A stretch of DNA of 38,298 nucleotides. Source: DATCKG01 sp036562385 (GTDB lineage Bacteria; Bacillota; Sulfobacillia; Symbiobacteriales; Symbiobacteriaceae). The stretch is taken from the NCBI GenBank assembly GCA_036562385.1, contig DATCKG010000017.1, forward strand, positions 1-38,298. Direction: 5' to 3'. A model generated the notes under the pieces. It was given only the letters and a program-made list of their open reading frames with translations, made no database searches and was not told the DNA's origin. A program made the translations under genes and the position numbers. Of the stretch, positions 7,308-15,686 are shown piece after piece (position 1 is the first letter of the stretch; each line of letters starts with the position of its first letter).

Positions 7308-8006
7308 TTATCGCTCACGGTGGTGCTGCATGCCCATGGGCAGCAGGGGCTGCAAGGCCGTCATCAACTGGTGATGGACGGGCTGGGCCCTCTCAAGGGC
7401 CCGGGCCAGGGCCTGGATCGTGGGGCTGCGGCGGGCGGTCTGGTTGCGGCTCAGCTGCTGCCAGGTCTCCATGAACGGCTGGTGGGTGGCGGGAAGGGCC
7501 TCAAGCTGCTCCTGCAAGACGGTGAGCAGTTCACTGGAACGCTCACCACCCAGAATCCGCCGGATCGATCCGGATGCCACCATCAGGCTCTGGAGGTAGT
7601 TGCCGAAGGCATCGGTGAAGCGGCGCATCTCGGGGAGATTTTGGAGGACCTCATCCCGCAGCGCCTGGGTGATCAGGGAGAGGATCACCGAGGCCATGGC
7701 GAGGCAGGCCTCCATGGCCTGCAGCAGTGCCGGAAGCTGCGGGAAGAACATGCCGCCCATGCCGGGCATCATGCCGCCCCATCCGGGCATTCCGGGACCG
7801 GCGCCCGGCATCTTGCCGCTGTAGCCCGGCATCATACCGTTGAAACCAGGCATCATACCGCCCCAGCCATGCATCATGCCGCCGGGGCCGGGCATGGGGC
7901 CCCATGGACCGGGTATCATGCCGCCAGAGGCACCTCCAGATGCGGACGGCCACTGGCCCCCGGTGGGCCGCCGGTCGGGCTGCGCACCGGTATTGCGATC
8001 CGTCAA
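7308..8006 (-). CDS. Gly/Met/Pro-rich protein of unknown function
   Basis: A 232-residue protein of no family I recognise. The TTG start is preceded by GAGGTG at proper spacing. Residues ~25-90 are a low-complexity tract of degenerate repeats around G-M-M-P-G (for example GGMMHGWGGMMPGFNGMMPG), with little charge. The rest (~95-232) looks helical, with leucine-rich amphipathic stretches such as LPALLQAMEACLAMASVILSLI and an Arg/Gln-rich end. There is no signal peptide. Its start lies only 46 bases from the divergent dinB start. Met/Gly-rich tracts occur in some coat, adhesion and metal-binding proteins, but nothing here decides between these. Confidence 0.6.
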   Translation of the reverse strand: MTDRNTGAQPDRRPTGGQWPSASGGASGGMIPGPWGPMPGPGGMMHGWGGMMPGFNGMMPGYSGKMPGAGPGMPGWGGMMPGMGGMFFPQLPALLQAMEACLAMASVILSLITQALRDEVLQNLPEMRRFTDAFGNYLQSLMVASGSIRRILGGERSSELLTVLQEQLEALPATHQPFMETWQQLSRNQTARRSPTIQALARALERAQPVHHQLMTALQPLLPMGMQHHRER

Positions 8007-8052
8007 GCTACGTCACCTCTTCATGGAGACGGAACTCCGGGTGGACCATTCT

Positions 8053-9171
8053 ATGCACCGCGCGGGAAAGGAGGTGCGGCCGATCCAGCGGCAGGACCTC
8101 TGGGTGATCCATCTGGACATGGACGCCTTTTTCGCTGCCATCGAACAGCGGGATAACCCGCATCTGAGGGGCAAGCCGGTGGTGGTGGGCGGCCCTCCCA
8201 ACTCCCGCGGCGTGGTGAGTACGTGCAGTTACGAGGCGAGGCGCTTTGGCATTCGCTCGGCCATGCCGTCCTGGGAAGCGGCGCGGCTTTGTCCTCAGGC
8301 GATCTTTATCCGGCCGAACATGGCCAAGTACCAGGCGGTGAGCCGGCAGATCCGGGCGATCATGCGCCGCTACACGGAGATCATCGAGCCCATGTCGGTG
8401 GATGAGGCCTACCTGGACGTCTCCGGGAAGGACGCACTGGCGGTGGGGCGGGCCATCAAGGAAGACATCCGGCGGGAACTGCAGCTGACCGCGTCGGTGG
8501 GTATCTCCTACTGCAAGTTCCTGGCCAAGATCGCCTCGGACATGGACAAGCCGGACGGCTTTACCGTGATCACTCCCGAGCGGGCCCGGGAGATGCTGCC
8601 GTCCCTGCCGGTCCGGCGGCTTTACGGTGTGGGGCCCGCCACCGAACAGCTGCTGAGCAGCCTGGGCATCCGCACCTGCGGGGATCTCCTCCGGTACGAC
8701 CCGGAGGTGCTGAGGCGGCACCTGGGACGGCGAGCGGACGAACTGATCCTGCTGGCCCAAGGCATCGATCCCCGTCCGGTGGAGCCTCACCATGAGATCA
8801 AGTCCATCGGGGAGGAAAACACCTTCCCGACGGACCAGAGCGATCCCGTCTACCTGGCGGGCCTGCTGGACCAGTACGCCGCCCGGCTGGCGGCTGAACT
8901 GCAGCGACGCCGGATGGCGTGCCGGACGGTGACGGTGAAGATCAAGTGGAACTGCTTTGTGCCGGGGGGCTCCAAGGGGGGCAGCTTCCTGACCATCACC
9001 CGGAGCCAGACCCTGCCGGTTCCCACCGCCGATCCGGCGGTGATCGCCCGCACCGCCCGGGAGATCTTCAGCCGGGTGGACTGGGAAGGGCGGAAGGTAA
9101 GGCTGTTGGGGATGAGCGTGCATAACCTGGTCCGCCCCGGCGATGTCTATCAGGCCCGGCTGCCGATCTGA
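8053..9171 (+). CDS. dinB: DNA polymerase IV (Y-family translesion polymerase)
   Basis: Error-prone polymerase for lesion bypass. Motifs in order: IHLDMDAFFAAIEQRDNP (metal-binding Asp), SYEARRFGIRSAMPSWEA (fingers), SVDEAYLD (catalytic Asp-Glu), SVGISYCKFLAKIASDMDKPDG, helix-hairpin-helix RLYGVGPATEQLLSSLGI, then the little-finger domain. The C-terminus QARLPI is a poor match to the beta-clamp motif QLxLF. From ATG 8053 the protein has 372 residues, with GGGTGG (8039-8044) as a weak ribosome binding site. A much stronger AAAGGAGGTG (8068-8077) lies inside and is followed 7 bases later by an in-frame ATC (8083), which would give a more typical N-terminus. It is followed by an alkyl-repair gene after 36 bases, a probable repair operon. 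Confidence 0.9.
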   Translation: MHRAGKEVRPIQRQDLWVIHLDMDAFFAAIEQRDNPHLRGKPVVVGGPPNSRGVVSTCSYEARRFGIRSAMPSWEAARLCPQAIFIRPNMAKYQAVSRQIRAIMRRYTEIIEPMSVDEAYLDVSGKDALAVGRAIKEDIRRELQLTASVGISYCKFLAKIASDMDKPDGFTVITPERAREMLPSLPVRRLYGVGPATEQLLSSLGIRTCGDLLRYDPEVLRRHLGRRADELILLAQGIDPRPVEPHHEIKSIGEENTFPTDQSDPVYLAGLLDQYAARLAAELQRRRMACRTVTVKIKWNCFVPGGSKGGSFLTITRSQTLPVPTADPAVIARTAREIFSRVDWEGRKVRLLGMSVHNLVRPGDVYQARLPI

Positions 9172-9207
9172 CGGACGTTCTCGCCACAGAAACGGAGGTG
9201 CCCCGGG

Positions 9208-9897
9208 ATGATCCGGGAATTGGAACCGGTTCGGTATACGATGCTGTCCTTGCCGCTGCTGGGCCTGACGGGGGTGGGCTACACCGACCGGGGGATCTGC
9301 TTTCTCTCCACGGTCGCGGATGAGGGGGAATTCGCCGTCAGGCTGCAGCAGGAGTGGGGGTCTCCGGTCACCCGGGACGACCGCCTGCAGGAGCAGTGGC
9401 GGACCTGCCTTACGGAGTGGATGCGGGACGGCCGGTGCACGGTGCCGCTGGACGTAAGCCGGCTGACCCCGTTTCAGCAGGAGGTCCTGGCCAAGACCCG
9501 GCTGATTCCCCGGGGTACCGTCCGGCCTTACCGGTGGCTTGCGCGGGAGGTGGGGCGGCCCGGGGCGTGCCGGGCAGTGGGCAACGTGATGGCCCGCAAT
9601 CCGATTCCGCTCCTGATCCCGTGCCACCGGGTGGTGACGGCGTCGGGCGCCCTCGGGCAGTACGGCATGGGCGGCCCGGCGGTCAAGGCAAGGCTGCTGG
9701 CCATGGAGGGCGTGGATGTTGCCCGGCTGAATAAGCTGGCCCGGCAGGGATACCGGTTCGTGGGGGACCACAGCAGCGGGCGGTTTTGCTACCCCACCTG
9801 CCCGTCCATGCCGGCGGATGATGAGGTGCTTTTCCGGACCGAGGCGGAAGCCCGGGCAGCGGGGTACCTTCCCTGCGAGCAATGCCGGCCAGTGTGA
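9208..9897 (+). CDS. O6-alkylguanine-DNA alkyltransferase with C-terminal Ada zinc domain
   Basis: A 229-residue suicidal repair protein. The central part is an Ogt/AGT domain: TPFQQEVLAKTRLIPRGTVRPYRWLA, then the acceptor Cys139 in LIPCHRVV, with GQYGMGGPAVKARLLAMEG following. Residues ~183-229 (YRFVGDHSSG...) match the metal-binding domain of Ada: Cys194, Cys198, Cys223 and Cys226 give C-x3-C and C-x2-C pairs. In E. coli Ada this domain is N-terminal and linked to an AraC-type helix-turn-helix. Here it is C-terminal and no helix-turn-helix is present. GGAGGTG precedes ATG 9208. Both O6-alkylguanine and phosphotriester repair are plausible; the second is inference. Confidence 0.85.
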   Translation: MIRELEPVRYTMLSLPLLGLTGVGYTDRGICFLSTVADEGEFAVRLQQEWGSPVTRDDRLQEQWRTCLTEWMRDGRCTVPLDVSRLTPFQQEVLAKTRLIPRGTVRPYRWLAREVGRPGACRAVGNVMARNPIPLLIPCHRVVTASGALGQYGMGGPAVKARLLAMEGVDVARLNKLARQGYRFVGDHSSGRFCYPTCPSMPADDEVLFRTEAEARAAGYLPCEQCRPV

Positions 9898-9913
9898 GGG
9901 GAAGGCGGCTCCA

Positions 9914-10789
9914 CTAGGTCATGCCCCAGCGGAGCAGGTGGTCGGCCCGCAGCAGGCCGGCGCCCTGGGCCCGCCCGGGGACCCCGGGAAGCCACTCGGC
10001 GCTGGCCTTGAGCCGCTTCCGCACGGCCTCCGGGGTGAGGTGGGGTTCCAGCGCCAGCAGCAGGGCGGCGGCCGCGGTGACGTGGGGGGCGGCCATGGAA
10101 GTGCCGCTCATCTGTACAAAGCCGCCTTCCGGTGCCAACGAGGTGATGGCGGAGCCGGGGGCGATCAGGTCGATGCCGGGTCCGGCGCTGGAAAAGCGGG
10201 AGGGCCGGTCCCACCGGTTGCAGGAGCCCACCGCCACCACCTCCGGGTAGCGGCCCGGGTAGTCCACCGCGCCGGATCGCCCGTCGTTGCCCGCCGCCCC
10301 GATGAGCAGGATGCCGGCCTCCTGGGCCTGCCGGATCGCTTCGTGGAGGCTGGGGCTGGTTTTCTGGTCCGTGCCGAAGCTGAGGTTGACGATCTGCATG
10401 CCGTGCTGAATGCACCACCGAAGGCCTTCCACGATGTCCCGGACGCGGCCCACTCCGGCCTGGTCGAAAATCTTGACGGGGTGCAGGCGAATGCGGGGCG
10501 GGCTCCGGCGGTCGTACCAGCAGCCCGACGCCCAGGCGATCACCCCGGCCACATGGGTGCCGTGACCGTTTTCGTCGACAGGGGGCTCTCCCGGCCGCAG
10601 GAGGTTGATGCCCTCGCCCAGCAGGGGCCGGAGCATGGGATGGTCCAGAGCGACGCCGCTGTCCAGGATCGCGATGTGAACCGGCCGGATGGGGGACAGC
10701 CGGGATGCCGCGAGTTTCCAGGCGGCGGGAAAGCCCGTGCGGCGGAGATGCCAGGGCGGCTGTCGTCTCAGCGCACCGACACGATCCAT
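9914..10789 (-). CDS. Subtilisin-like serine protease (S8), no signal peptide
   Basis: A 291-residue peptidase with a complete triad: Asp43 (AILDSG), His76 (NGHGTHVAG) and Ser231 (SGTSMAAPH). Asn168 (GAAGND) forms the oxyanion hole. ATG at 10789 is preceded by AAGGAG. From this start there is neither signal peptide nor long propeptide, which fits an intracellular subtilisin-type enzyme. In-frame upstream starts to 10888 would add a basic stretch that is also not a signal peptide. The gene ends 16 bases from the convergent alkyltransferase gene. Confidence 0.85.
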   Translation of the reverse strand: MDRVGALRRQPPWHLRRTGFPAAWKLAASRLSPIRPVHIAILDSGVALDHPMLRPLLGEGINLLRPGEPPVDENGHGTHVAGVIAWASGCWYDRRSPPRIRLHPVKIFDQAGVGRVRDIVEGLRWCIQHGMQIVNLSFGTDQKTSPSLHEAIRQAQEAGILLIGAAGNDGRSGAVDYPGRYPEVVAVGSCNRWDRPSRFSSAGPGIDLIAPGSAITSLAPEGGFVQMSGTSMAAPHVTAAAALLLALEPHLTPEAVRKRLKASAEWLPGVPGRAQGAGLLRADHLLRWGMT

Positions 10790-10992
10790 GGTGAAGCGCT
10801 CCTTCCCGGCTGACGCCAACAGCCGGCGGTCAGCCCGCGGAGGGTGGAAAGGTCCAGGGTAGTGCATGGTACGGGAGTGGCTCCGCAATTGCTACCCGAT
10901 GGCAGACACAGATTGGCGGTGTTCCGTTGACGATATGGTGCTGATTGGCTAGGTTATGATATATCCGCGCCGTGCAAAGGGGGCTCCGGGTT

Positions 10993-11400
10993 GTGGGGGA
11001 TAAGCTGGAGATCGCCCTGCGGATTACGCTGGACCGATCGGGTTTGGAGAAGCGGCTCCGGCGGCCGGTGGGCGCCGACTACGCGTTCTTTGTACTGGGA
11101 ATGGTCCACGCTCACCTGAGCAGCCGTTTTGGAGAGGAGGACTGCACCGTGGAGATGACGGCTGCCACCGGGGTCGATCCCGAACTGCTGGAGCCGATGA
11201 ACATCTTCGCCCGGGAATTGCGGCGGACGCTCCGCGATCTGGACGAGACCGGTGAGGCAATGGTAGAGGACCCGGACCTCCTGTCGGTGTTGCAGATCAC
11301 CCAGGGAGTGGTGGCGGTGCCCGTGGGAGGCGGGTGGCGGATTACCCGGTCCAGATCCGTCATGGGCGACTGCTTTGGTGGCAAGGAACTGGCCAATTGA
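10993..11400 (+). CDS. Hypothetical protein, 135 residues
   Basis: No family recognised. It is a soluble protein opening GDKLEIALRITLDRSGLEKRLRR and containing an acidic stretch around LRDLDETGEAMVEDPDLL. There is no signal peptide, membrane segment or metal motif. GTG 10993 was chosen because AAAGGGGG (10976-10983) lies at good spacing; a GTG at 10972 lacks a site. A strong hairpin follows at 11422-11449, which may separate it from lutA. Codon use looks like its neighbours. Confidence 0.6.
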   Translation: MGDKLEIALRITLDRSGLEKRLRRPVGADYAFFVLGMVHAHLSSRFGEEDCTVEMTAATGVDPELLEPMNIFARELRRTLRDLDETGEAMVEDPDLLSVLQITQGVVAVPVGGGWRITRSRSVMGDCFGGKELAN

Positions 11401-11421
11401 CGCCAGGTGCAAGAGAACGGA

Positions 11422-11449
11422 CAGGCCGCGGCGAAAAGGCCGCGGCCTG
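11422..11449 (+). terminator. Strong hairpin between the hypothetical gene and lutA
   Basis: CAGGCCGCGGC (11422-11432) and GCCGCGGCCTG (11439-11449) form a perfect 11-bp stem with loop GAAAAG. No T-run follows, so it is either a weak terminator or an mRNA structure in the leader of the lut operon. Confidence 0.4.
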
Positions 11450-11550
11450 CTGCTGTAGGAAGGGAACCGAAAACGGCTTGCCGAACTCTTTGCGGGGGAC
11501 GTCAGGTTGCTGCGACGGTGAACTCGGTCCCCTTCGCAGGAGGTACTGGA

Positions 11551-12288
11551 ATGAAAGTTGCCCTTTTCATCACCTGCCTTGCTGACCACTTCTATCCCGC
11601 GATCGGTGAGGCCGTGGTCCGCCTGCTTCGGCGCCATGGCGTGTCTGTGGAGTTTCCCCCCGGTCAAACCTGCTGCGGCCAGCCCTTCTGGAATATGGGC
11701 CACATGGATGAGGCCCGGGAATGCGCCCGGCAGTTTATTCGCACGTTTTCCCAGAGCGAGTGGATTGTGACACCATCGGGCTCCTGCGCCGGACATGTGC
11801 GCTATTTTCTGCCGCAGATGTTTCCGGCCGGGAGCCCGCTTTGTCGCGAGGCCTCTGCCATCGCTTCCCGGACCTTCGAGTTCAGCCAGTTCATGGTGAA
11901 CGTCCTGGGGGTCACGGACGTGGGCGCCCGGTTCAAGGCCCGCGCGGTGTACCACAACAGCTGCCATATGCAGCGGGAGCTGGGGGTGGTGGAGGAGCCG
12001 GTGGCGATGCTCCGGCAGGTGCGGGACCTGGAACTGGTGGAGGCGGAGCGCCCGGACCTGTGCTGCGGTTTCGGCGGCGGCTTTTCGGTCAAGATGCCGG
12101 AGGTCAGTACCGCGATGGCGGATGAGAAGCTGCGGTATCTTACCGCCACCGGGGCCGACGTGCTGGTCAGCTGCGACGCCGGCTGCCTGATGCACCTGGG
12201 CGGCCGGATGGAGAAGCTGGGCATCGCCATGCGGCCGATGCACCTGGCTGAACTGCTGTGGGAAGGGGTGCAGCACCGTGGCTGTTGA
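11551..12288 (+). CDS. lutA: Lactate utilisation protein A (Fe-S protein)
   Basis: A 245-residue member of the LutA/YkgE family, one of three cytosolic subunits that oxidise L-lactate to pyruvate. Two cysteine-rich CCG domains are visible: QTCCGQPFWNMG with SGSCAGH in the first half, and NSCHMQRELG with DLCCGFGGGF and CDAGCLMH in the second. ATG 11551 follows AGGAGG at 7-base spacing. Its 3' end overlaps lutB by 11 bases, indicating translational coupling. Confidence 0.9.
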   Translation: MKVALFITCLADHFYPAIGEAVVRLLRRHGVSVEFPPGQTCCGQPFWNMGHMDEARECARQFIRTFSQSEWIVTPSGSCAGHVRYFLPQMFPAGSPLCREASAIASRTFEFSQFMVNVLGVTDVGARFKARAVYHNSCHMQRELGVVEEPVAMLRQVRDLELVEAERPDLCCGFGGGFSVKMPEVSTAMADEKLRYLTATGADVLVSCDAGCLMHLGGRMEKLGIAMRPMHLAELLWEGVQHRGC

Positions 12289-13750
12289 GTCCCGGAAGCG
12301 GCCAAGCCTGCAGGAGCGGATTCAGCGTGCCCTGGACGATGAACAACTGCGGGGCGCCCTGCGCTATACCACGGAGAAACTGTACAACGGCCGGAAGGCG
12401 GCGATGGCGGAACTGGAAGCGCTGGCCGCGCAGGGCCTGGCTCTGGGAAGCCTGGAGGACCTTCGCAGCCGGGCCCGTGCCATCAAGAGCCACACCCTGG
12501 CCCATCTGGATGCCTACCTGCAGCAGGCGGCTGCGCAGATCCGGGCCCATGGCGGTACGGTGCACTGGGCGGCCACGGCAGCGGACGCCACGCGCATCGT
12601 AGCCGAGATCTGCGAGCGGCGGAACGTCAGGCGGGTGGTCAAGTCCAAGTCCATGGCCACCGAGGAGGTGGGTCTCAACGCTGCCCTGGAGGCCCGGGGA
12701 ATGGAAGTGGTGGAGTCGGACCTGGGTGAGTACATCATCCAGCTGGCCCATGAAACGCCGGCCCACATCGTGATTCCAGCGATCCACAAAACCCGGGCGC
12801 AGATCGCAGCTCTTTTCAGCCAGGTGGCCGGGGAGCCGCTGCCCACGGATACGCCGTCGCTGACGGCCTTTGCGCGTAGGGTGTTACGGGAGAAGTTTCT
12901 GACCGCAGACGTGGGCATTACCGGGGCCAACTTCGTGGTGGCGGCCAGCGGCACGCTGGTGCTGGTGACCAACGAGGGCAACGGCCGGCTGACCACCTCG
13001 GTACCCCCGGTGCAGATCGCCCTGGTGGGCATCGAAAAGCTGATCCCCACCCTGGAGGACCTGGCGGTGATGCTGGCCCTCCTGCCCCGCAGCGCCACGG
13101 GTCAGAAGCTGACGGTCTACGTCAACCTGATCACGGGCCCCCGTCGGGCCGGGGAACCGGACGGTCCGGAGGAACTGCATGTGATCTTCCTGGACAACGG
13201 GCGGACGAACCTGCTGGGGACGCCCTACCAGGAGGCGCTCTTCTGCATCCGCTGCGGCGCCTGCCTGAACGCCTGCCCGGTGTACCGGACCATCGGCGGC
13301 CATGGATATGGATCCACCTATCCCGGGCCCATCGGCGCGGTCATCTCGCCGCTGCTGCAGGGGATGAACCGCTGGGGGGACCTGCCCGATGCCTGCAGCC
13401 TCTGCTGTGCCTGCCGGGAGGTCTGCCCCATGGGGATCCATCTGCCGGAACATCTGATCCACCTCCGGGCCGAAGCCCACCGGCAGCGGAGGGATCCGGC
13501 CTGGCTGCGTCTCGGCCTCAAGCTCCTGGGGTTTGCCTGGTCGCGACCCGGGGTCTACCGGCTGGGGAGCCGCCTCGCCTACTGGGCGACGCGCCCCTTT
13601 GTGAAGCGGCGGGAGGATCGCAGCGAGTACATACCCAGCCTGCCCTCCGTGGGGGCCCGGTGGACGCAGAGCCGGACGTTCCCGGTGCCGGCCCGCCGGA
13701 CGTTCCACGAACGCTGGCGGGAACTGCAGAAGGAGGGTGATCGGCCGTGA
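12278..13750 (+). CDS. lutB: Lactate utilisation protein B (4Fe-4S protein)
   Basis: A 490-residue LutB/YkgF homologue. The N-terminal ~300 residues form the LUD domain (GANFVVAASGTLVLVTNEGNGR). Two ferredoxin-type clusters follow: CIRCGACLNACP and CSLCCACREVCP. The C-terminal ~90 residues are basic. GTG start with GGAAGGGGTG upstream. It overlaps lutA by 11 bases and lutC by 4 (GTGA), the standard lutABC operon order. Confidence 0.9.
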   Translation: MAVESRKRPSLQERIQRALDDEQLRGALRYTTEKLYNGRKAAMAELEALAAQGLALGSLEDLRSRARAIKSHTLAHLDAYLQQAAAQIRAHGGTVHWAATAADATRIVAEICERRNVRRVVKSKSMATEEVGLNAALEARGMEVVESDLGEYIIQLAHETPAHIVIPAIHKTRAQIAALFSQVAGEPLPTDTPSLTAFARRVLREKFLTADVGITGANFVVAASGTLVLVTNEGNGRLTTSVPPVQIALVGIEKLIPTLEDLAVMLALLPRSATGQKLTVYVNLITGPRRAGEPDGPEELHVIFLDNGRTNLLGTPYQEALFCIRCGACLNACPVYRTIGGHGYGSTYPGPIGAVISPLLQGMNRWGDLPDACSLCCACREVCPMGIHLPEHLIHLRAEAHRQRRDPAWLRLGLKLLGFAWSRPGVYRLGSRLAYWATRPFVKRREDRSEYIPSLPSVGARWTQSRTFPVPARRTFHERWRELQKEGDRP

Positions 13751-14442
13751 CGCCGGAGCAAGCGTTTCTGACCCGCGTGGCGCAGCGACTGGGGCGCTCG
13801 GTCCCGTTGAAGGAGCCGCCTGCGGGGGTGCCGTCCGATCCCTTGCCGTCGGTGGGGCCCACGGACCCTGAGGCGCTGGCCGGCCGGTTCCAGGCGGAAC
13901 TGGAGAAGTTATCCGGACATGTGACCCGGGTGACCACGGAGGCCGCGGTGGCCCCGACCGTCGTGCGGATTCTCAAGCAGGCCGGGGTCCGGGGGACCGT
14001 GGTGAGGTGGCAGGATCCCACTTTGGACGGTCTGGGGCTGGATGAGGCGCTGCAAGCCGCGGGCTACGAGGTGGTGCCCTTTGCGCCGGGAGCGGACGGA
14101 GGCTCTCTCATGCAGGCCGCAGCCCGGGCCGGGGCTGGCATCACGGGGTGCGACGGAGCCGTGGCCGAGACGGGGACGGTGGTGCTGGGCAGCTCCTGCC
14201 CGGGAGTGGCCGGCGCCCCCGGACGGGGGCGGGTGGTCAGCCTGTTGCCGCCTGTCCATGTGGTAGTACTGCGCCGGGAGCAGATCGTCTATGGCATGGC
14301 GGATCTGTTGCGGCGCCTGGGCGGAGGACCGCTGCCCTCCCAGGTGATCTTTGCCACCGGCCCCAGCCGGAGTTCGGACATCGAAAACGACCTTTCCATC
14401 GGGGTGCATGGGCCGGGAGTGGTCCATGTCATCCTACTGTAG
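13747..14442 (+). CDS. lutC: Lactate utilisation protein C
   Basis: A 231-residue LutC/YkgG homologue with a LUD domain and no cysteine clusters. The conserved core is ITGCDGAVAETGTVVLGSS and the end is TGPSRSSDIENDLSIGVHGPG, typical of the family. GTG start overlapping the lutB stop. No helix-turn-helix LutR-type regulator gene adjoins the operon in this window. Confidence 0.9.
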   Translation: MTPEQAFLTRVAQRLGRSVPLKEPPAGVPSDPLPSVGPTDPEALAGRFQAELEKLSGHVTRVTTEAAVAPTVVRILKQAGVRGTVVRWQDPTLDGLGLDEALQAAGYEVVPFAPGADGGSLMQAAARAGAGITGCDGAVAETGTVVLGSSCPGVAGAPGRGRVVSLLPPVHVVVLRREQIVYGMADLLRRLGGGPLPSQVIFATGPSRSSDIENDLSIGVHGPGVVHVILL

Positions 14443-14560
14443 AAAGCGCCCCGGACCGCCTGGAGACGGGTTCAGCAGGAGATTTGGGCCTGGGAAACGA
14501 AGGTTTCGAGAGGAAGATCGATTCGCGAGCAGCGAGAATCACGATGCGAGGCTGAAGCAT

Positions 14561-15661
14561 TTGAACAGTTCCGTAGTGAGTCGCGTTGATGCTGAACAGA
14601 GCGTCATCATCATTCCGGCGTTGGATCCTCCCCCTGTCCTGAAGGAGTACGTGACCACTCTCCTTCGGAAGGGGTTTCCCCGGGTGGTCGTGGTCAATGA
14701 CGGCAGTCGCCCGGAGTTTGCGGGGCTCTTCGCGGAGCTGACGCAGACGCCGGGCTGTCTGGTCCTGCACCATGACCGGAACCGGGGCAAGGGGGCAGCC
14801 CTGAAAACGGCCCTCCGGTATTGCCTGGAGCAGAACTGGGCGGATCGTTTCCGACGGGCCATCATGGTGGATGCCGACGGACAGCACGCGGTGGAGGACG
14901 TCTGCCGTATGGCGGCGGCATCGGCCCGGCATCCGGACGCGTACGTCCTGGGGGTGCGGGATTTCGCGGAGGAGATCGTGCCGTTCCGGAGCCGGTTGGG
15001 CAATCGGCTCACCAGCGGTGCCTTTCGCCTGCTGTACGGACGCTACCTGCGGGACACGCAGACAGGCCTGCGCGCGGTGCCCAGCAGCCTGTGGCCGTGG
15101 GCCCTCAGCATTGCCGGGGAACGATTCGAATACGAAACCAATTGCCTGATCCAGGCGGTCAAGCAGGGAGTGGAGCTGGCCGAAGTTCCGATTCAGACGC
15201 TTTACTTTAACCGAAACGCTGGAACTCATTACCGTACTTTCCGGGACTCCTGGCCGATCTTTCTGATCCTCGTCCGGAACGTGGGGGCCTATTTCCTCTG
15301 CAGTCTTCTGTGGGAAGCGGTGGATTTGTCGGTCTTCTGGCTCACCGAGCGACGGCTTTTCCGGACCATGGCTGCGGCCGGACGCCTTCTGGCTGCCAGT
15401 GCGGCCGGCGGGATTGCAGCGGCTGCCGCCGGCGGGGTGCTACGGCGGGTCCTCGCCGTACCGGCCAATGTGGGGGCGGGACGACTGCCGGCGCCCAGGT
15501 ATCTGCGGATGCTGGCGGTTCGGATCTCAGCAGGATACCTGCTGATCTATGCCCTGTATACCCTCTTGGAGTGGCCTGCCGTCTGGCTGAAAGTGATGGC
15601 GGATGTGGTGCTGGGCTTTGCCGGGTATCTGGCGCAGGTTCGCGGGGCGAGCCGGGCGTGA
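14561..15661 (+). CDS. GT2 glycosyltransferase fused to a membrane domain
   Basis: About 366 residues. The N-terminal ~235 residues are a GT-A domain of the dolichyl-phosphate-sugar synthase type: SVIIIPALDPP, VVVVNDGSRPE, HHDRNRGKGAALKTAL and the metal-binding MVDADGQH. RDTQTGLRAVPS and RFEYETNCLIQA follow. The C-terminal ~120 residues hold about four hydrophobic segments resembling a GtrA-like flipping or anchoring domain. It probably moves sugar to or from a polyprenyl-phosphate or lipid. The start is uncertain: TTG 14561 has GAGG upstream, and GTG 14576 is also in frame. The acyltransferase-like gene follows after 25 bases, suggesting a shared lipid-modification role. Confidence 0.8.
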   Translation: MNSSVVSRVDAEQSVIIIPALDPPPVLKEYVTTLLRKGFPRVVVVNDGSRPEFAGLFAELTQTPGCLVLHHDRNRGKGAALKTALRYCLEQNWADRFRRAIMVDADGQHAVEDVCRMAAASARHPDAYVLGVRDFAEEIVPFRSRLGNRLTSGAFRLLYGRYLRDTQTGLRAVPSSLWPWALSIAGERFEYETNCLIQAVKQGVELAEVPIQTLYFNRNAGTHYRTFRDSWPIFLILVRNVGAYFLCSLLWEAVDLSVFWLTERRLFRTMAAAGRLLAASAAGGIAAAAAGGVLRRVLAVPANVGAGRLPAPRYLRMLAVRISAGYLLIYALYTLLEWPAVWLKVMADVVLGFAGYLAQVRGASRA

Positions 15662-15686
15662 TGGCGGAAATCGGGTGAGGAACGTC

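Noticed and set aside
7308..8006. GMMPG repeats as a CRISPR or DNA-level tandem repeat
   Set aside because: The repetition is degenerate at DNA level and in phase with codons, so it is protein low complexity, not an array; no CRISPR array was seen anywhere in the window.
8008..9882. Long minus-strand frame opposite dinB and the alkyltransferase
   Set aside because: Shadow of two well-identified plus-strand genes; composition is not protein-like.
10927..10960. TTGACG and TATGAT upstream of the 135-residue protein
   Set aside because: The spacer is 22 bp, too long for a sigma-A promoter.
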